Under the pieces are notes generated by a model that worked only from the letters and a program-made list of their open reading frames with translations, made no database searches and was not told where the DNA came from. A program made the position numbers and the translations under genes. Shown in pieces: positions 61,271-64,000 of a stretch of DNA of 64,000 nucleotides (positions are counted from its first letter, which is position 1; the number at the start of each line of letters is the position of its first letter). The DNA lies in contig JBIPLJ010000002.1 of assembly GCA_044368415.1 (NCBI GenBank), forward strand, positions 62,001 through 126,000, written 5' to 3'. This DNA comes from UBA4615 sp044368415 (GTDB lineage: Bacteria > Pseudomonadota > Gammaproteobacteria > Burkholderiales > Burkholderiaceae_E).

Positions 61271-62203
61271 TCAGACTGCCGACGGACGACCTGCGGGCGA
61301 CCCCGACCAATACGCCGGGTTCCCGTAGGTGTGCTTCAGGTGGTCGATGAACATCCGTACCCGCAGCGGCAGGTGCCGGCGCTGCGGGAACAGCGCGTGG
61401 ATCGCGTTGTCCGGCGCACGGAACGCATCGAGCACGGTCACGAGGTGCCCGGACGCGATCTCGTCGGCCACCTCCCACATCGAGCGCCATGCCAGCCCTT
61501 GACCCGCGAGCGCCCAGGCGTGCAGGACTGCACCGTCGTTGCACTCGAGCGGCCCGCCGACGCGCACAGGCACCACCTGGCCGTCGACGGTGAACAGCCA
61601 GCCGCGCGCCTGGCTGCCACGGGTGCCGAAGGTGAGGCAGGCATGCCGCTGCAGCGCGTCCGGATGCAGCGGCGTGCCGTGCGCGGCGAGGTAGGCGGGG
61701 CTGGCGACCACTACCCGCTCGTTGCCGGCCAGCCGGATGCCGACCAGGCTCGAGTCGTCGAGCTGGCCGATGCGCACCGCGACGTCGATGCCCTCGTTGA
61801 CGATGTCGACCAGCCGGTCGGACAGGTCGAGCGACACGGTCACGTCCGGATGCGCGGCCAGGAAGGCCGGCACCAGCGGCGCGACATGGCGCCGCCCGAA
61901 GCCGGCCGGTGCGCTCACCCGCAGGTGCCCGCTCGCCTTGACGCCGCCGGCCGACACCGACGCCTCGGCGTTGTGATAGTCGTTGAGGATCCGCTGGCAG
62001 TCCTCGAGGAACGCGCTGCCCTCGAAGGTGAGCGTGAGGCGCCGGGTGGTGCGCACCAGCAGCTTCACGCCGATGCGCTCCTCCAGGCCGTCGAGCCGCC
62101 GGCCGATCACCGCAGGCGCGACACCTTCGATCTGCGCGGCCGCCGACAGGCTGCCGCGTGCCGCCACCGCGACGAAGGTCTCGATCTGCTTGAAGCGGTC
62201 CAT
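61271..62203 (-). CDS. LysR family transcriptional regulator
   Basis: Regulator of 310 residues from the ATG at 62203. The N-terminal helix-turn-helix is typical (MDRFKQIETFVAVAARGSLSAAAQ, PAVIGRRLDGLEERIGVKLLVRTTRRLTLT), and the rest is the LysR substrate-binding domain (GHLRVSAPAGFGRRHVAPLVPAFLAAHPDVTVSL, IDVAVRIGQL). It lies 143 bases upstream of the old-yellow-enzyme gene on the same strand and 13 bases after the nucleoside transporter gene. The regulated gene is not certain. Confidence 0.92.
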   Translation of the reverse strand: MDRFKQIETFVAVAARGSLSAAAQIEGVAPAVIGRRLDGLEERIGVKLLVRTTRRLTLTFEGSAFLEDCQRILNDYHNAEASVSAGGVKASGHLRVSAPAGFGRRHVAPLVPAFLAAHPDVTVSLDLSDRLVDIVNEGIDVAVRIGQLDDSSLVGIRLAGNERVVVASPAYLAAHGTPLHPDALQRHACLTFGTRGSQARGWLFTVDGQVVPVRVGGPLECNDGAVLHAWALAGQGLAWRSMWEVADEIASGHLVTVLDAFRAPDNAIHALFPQRRHLPLRVRMFIDHLKHTYGNPAYWSGSPAGRPSAV

Positions 62204-62216
62204 GGCGCGCGGGCCC

Positions 62217-63464
62217 TCAGGCGAGCAGGCCGACCAGCGCCGCCGTGATGCAGGTCGACAGCAGCCCGGCCGGCAGCGAGCGTGCGGCGAGCCGCGCGAG
62301 GTCGGCGCGCCGCTCGGCAGGTAGCAGGGGCGCCAGGCCGCCGACCATGATCCCGAGGCTGCCGAAGTTGGCAAAGCCGGCGAGCGCATAGGTCATCAGC
62401 AGCCGCGAGCGCGGCGACAGCGCCTCGGGCGGCAGCGCGGCGAGCTCGGCGTAGGCGACGAATTCGTTGAGCACGGTCTTCTTGCCGAGCAGCTGGCCGG
62501 CCGTGCCCGCCTCGCTCCACGGCACGCCGACCAGCCAGGCGAGCGGTGCAAACGCGACGCCGAGGAGGCGCTCGGCCGAGATCGGGGCGCCGCCGATCGC
62601 GGGCAGCAGCGCGAGGCCGGCGTTGGCCAGCGCCACCAACGCAACGAACACCACCAGCATCGCCACGATGTTGATCAGCAACTGCACGCCCTCCATGGTG
62701 CCGCGCGTGATTGCGGCGAGGGCACTCGTGTCCTCGCGGCCGAGCACGACCGGCGTGCGGTCGGGCGGCCCATCCGAGGGCACCATCACGGCGGCCACCG
62801 CGATGGCGACCGGGACCGCGGCGACTGAGGCCGCCAGCAGGCGGCCGAGCGCATCGGGCAGGATCGGCCGCAGCATCGCCGCATACAGCACCAGCACCGT
62901 GCCGGCGATCGTCGCCATGCCGCAGTTCATCACGATGAAGAGCTCGCCGCGGGTCATCCGCGCGAGCCAGGGGCGGATCACCAGTGGCCCCTCGACCATG
63001 CCGACGAAGGCGTTCGCGGCGGCCGACACGCCCACCGCACCGCCCACGCCGAGCGTGCGCACCAGCACCCAGGCGAAGGCGCGCACGACCGCGCTGAGCA
63101 CGCCCCAGTGAAACAGCAGGGCCGAGAGCGCCGAGACCACCAGCACCAACGGCAGCACCTGCGTGCCGAGGACGAAGGCCGCGCCCGGACCGTTCGGCTC
63201 GAAGGGCAGGGGCGCGCCGCCCAGGTACCCGAAGACGAACGACGTACCCGCGGTGGTGGCGGCCTGCAGCGCATCGAGCACGCCGTTCATCGACTCGAGC
63301 GCGCGCTGCGCACCCGGCACCCAGCGGACTGTCGCCAGGATGGCGAGCGCCAGCAGCAGACCGCTCCACACCGGGCGCCAGGCGATGCTGGCACGCCGCT
63401 CGGACAGGACCCAGGCAATCCCGATCATCGCCGCGATGCCGACCACTCCACCGATTGCCTGCAT
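62217..63464 (-). CDS. Concentrative nucleoside transporter (CNT/NupC family)
   Basis: Proton- or sodium-driven nucleoside importer, 415 residues from the ATG at 63464. Several membrane helices are visible, with the CNT signatures in GVSAAANAFVGMVEGPLVIRPWLARMTRGELFIVMNCGMATIAGTV and GKKTVLNEFVAYAEL and the final GFANFGSLGIMVGGLAPLLPAERR. These contain the residues that bind nucleoside and cation in the family. The substrate range is unknown. It sits upstream of the LysR gene on the same strand. Confidence 0.9.
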   Translation of the reverse strand: MQAIGGVVGIAAMIGIAWVLSERRASIAWRPVWSGLLLALAILATVRWVPGAQRALESMNGVLDALQAATTAGTSFVFGYLGGAPLPFEPNGPGAAFVLGTQVLPLVLVVSALSALLFHWGVLSAVVRAFAWVLVRTLGVGGAVGVSAAANAFVGMVEGPLVIRPWLARMTRGELFIVMNCGMATIAGTVLVLYAAMLRPILPDALGRLLAASVAAVPVAIAVAAVMVPSDGPPDRTPVVLGREDTSALAAITRGTMEGVQLLINIVAMLVVFVALVALANAGLALLPAIGGAPISAERLLGVAFAPLAWLVGVPWSEAGTAGQLLGKKTVLNEFVAYAELAALPPEALSPRSRLLMTYALAGFANFGSLGIMVGGLAPLLPAERRADLARLAARSLPAGLLSTCITAALVGLLA

Positions 63465-63628
63465 GCGCGCCGTGCCGCCCCCGATCCGCCAGCCCGCATT
63501 GAAGCACGGCGGGCGGGCGCGGGGCGAGACGGCCGAGGGCGGCGCGCGCCGCTGCGCCACTGCGCCGCCCGTGCCGTCCGTGTCATCATCCGCTGACGCC
63601 CCCCACGGCCCGCCGCGGCCCCTCAGTC

Positions 63629-64000
63629 ATGAACCTCGAGAAGGTCGTCTTCGGCTTCTTCATCATCCTCGCCTGCACGCTGAATTTCGGCTTCTTCATC
63701 GGCGACATCGACCGCATCGATTTCCATCATCCGGCGGAGCTGTTCTCGGCGGTGGTGGTCAACCTGATCGCGCTGGTGCTCAAATTCGGCGACCGCACCC
63801 ACATCGGCGCCACCCATCTCGCCACCAGCCTCGCGGCGTGTCTGCAGCTGTTCGCCGCGGCCTTCGTATGGACATGGAGCGCCCATGTCGCGAACGATCC
63901 GATGACCCCGGCGACGATGTCGACGATCGTCTCGCTGTCGGGCGGCGCGCTGCTCGCCAACCTGATCTCAGTCACGCTGTTGATCGGCGAGACGCTGCGC
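63629..64000 (+). CDS. DUF6394-like small membrane protein (3' end outside window)
   Basis: An open frame from the ATG at 63629 runs to the end of the window (124 codons seen). The N-terminus MNLEKVVFGFFIILACTLNF and the FIGDIDRIDFHHPAELFSAVVVNLIALVLKFGDRT block resemble DUF6394 membrane proteins, recognised by memory of the family rather than by search. About four membrane segments are visible, with SGGALLANLISVTLLIG near the edge. Function unknown. It is divergent from the nucleoside transporter gene. Confidence 0.8.
   Translation, partial: MNLEKVVFGFFIILACTLNFGFFIGDIDRIDFHHPAELFSAVVVNLIALVLKFGDRTHIGATHLATSLAACLQLFAAAFVWTWSAHVANDPMTPATMSTIVSLSGGALLANLISVTLLIGETLR

Noticed and set aside
60000..61544. 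504-codon version of the old-yellow-enzyme gene
   Set aside because: The extra N-terminal 138 residues are Arg/Ala/Pro-rich and do not match the family, which starts at the ATG at 61127.

Overview
The window is chromosomal DNA from a very GC-rich, motile bacterium, most likely a betaproteobacterium of the order Burkholderiales. Pointers to this are the pyrD, bpt and aat neighbourhood, the argA-yggX pair divergent from hrpA, a phasin gene (polyhydroxyalkanoate storage), FlgM/FliA flagellar control with CheZ, and strong G/C preference at third codon positions. I cannot name a genus. I see no prophage, insertion sequence or CRISPR array; the DNA reads as core chromosome with a few accessory insertions.

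Positions 1-19,250 are a flagellar and motility region. It holds the end of fliA (sigma-28), a soluble chemoreceptor-like protein, flgN-flgM-flgA on the minus strand, then the long plus-strand run flgBCDEFGHIJKL encoding rod, hook, rings and hook-associated proteins. A REC-GGDEF-EAL c-di-GMP protein follows. After rpiA and an amino-acid permease, the flagellin gene lies on the minus strand. Sigma-28-type promoters are visible before flgM and the flagellin gene, so both FliA and its anti-sigma factor are linked to late flagellar output here.

Positions 19,500-42,150 are mixed housekeeping and accessory genes: argA-yggX, hrpA, a beta-propeller and deacetylase-like pair, a sterol-desaturase-family hydroxylase, a molybdopterin-binding-domain protein, phasin, a histone-deacetylase-like amidohydrolase, a DMT transporter with an internal deletion, a PBP7-type endopeptidase, an IclR regulator divergent from lutA-lutB (lactate oxidation, without lutC), a B12-binding radical SAM protein, a cobalt-type nitrile hydratase operon (alpha, beta, activator), pyrD, the two N-end-rule aminoacyl-protein transferases bpt and aat, and a Nudix hydrolase.

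Positions 42,250-47,170 hold the initiator tRNA, cheY-cheZ, a DUF1653-HD protein and a subtilisin-like protease with a possible outer-membrane C-terminus. CheZ carries a C-X8-C-X2-C-X-C motif that matches the [2Fe-2S]-binding motif of eukaryotic Dre2/anamorsin. This is the most striking observation in the window and suggests a redox- or iron-responsive CheY-P phosphatase.

Positions 47,330-59,920 are the information-processing block: scpB-rluB, then an attenuator-like leader and rimP-nusA-infB-rbfA-truB-typA followed by a small lipoprotein gene. Positions 60,030-64,000 hold an old-yellow-enzyme oxidoreductase, a LysR regulator, a CNT nucleoside transporter and the start of a small membrane protein of the DUF6394 type that runs off the window.
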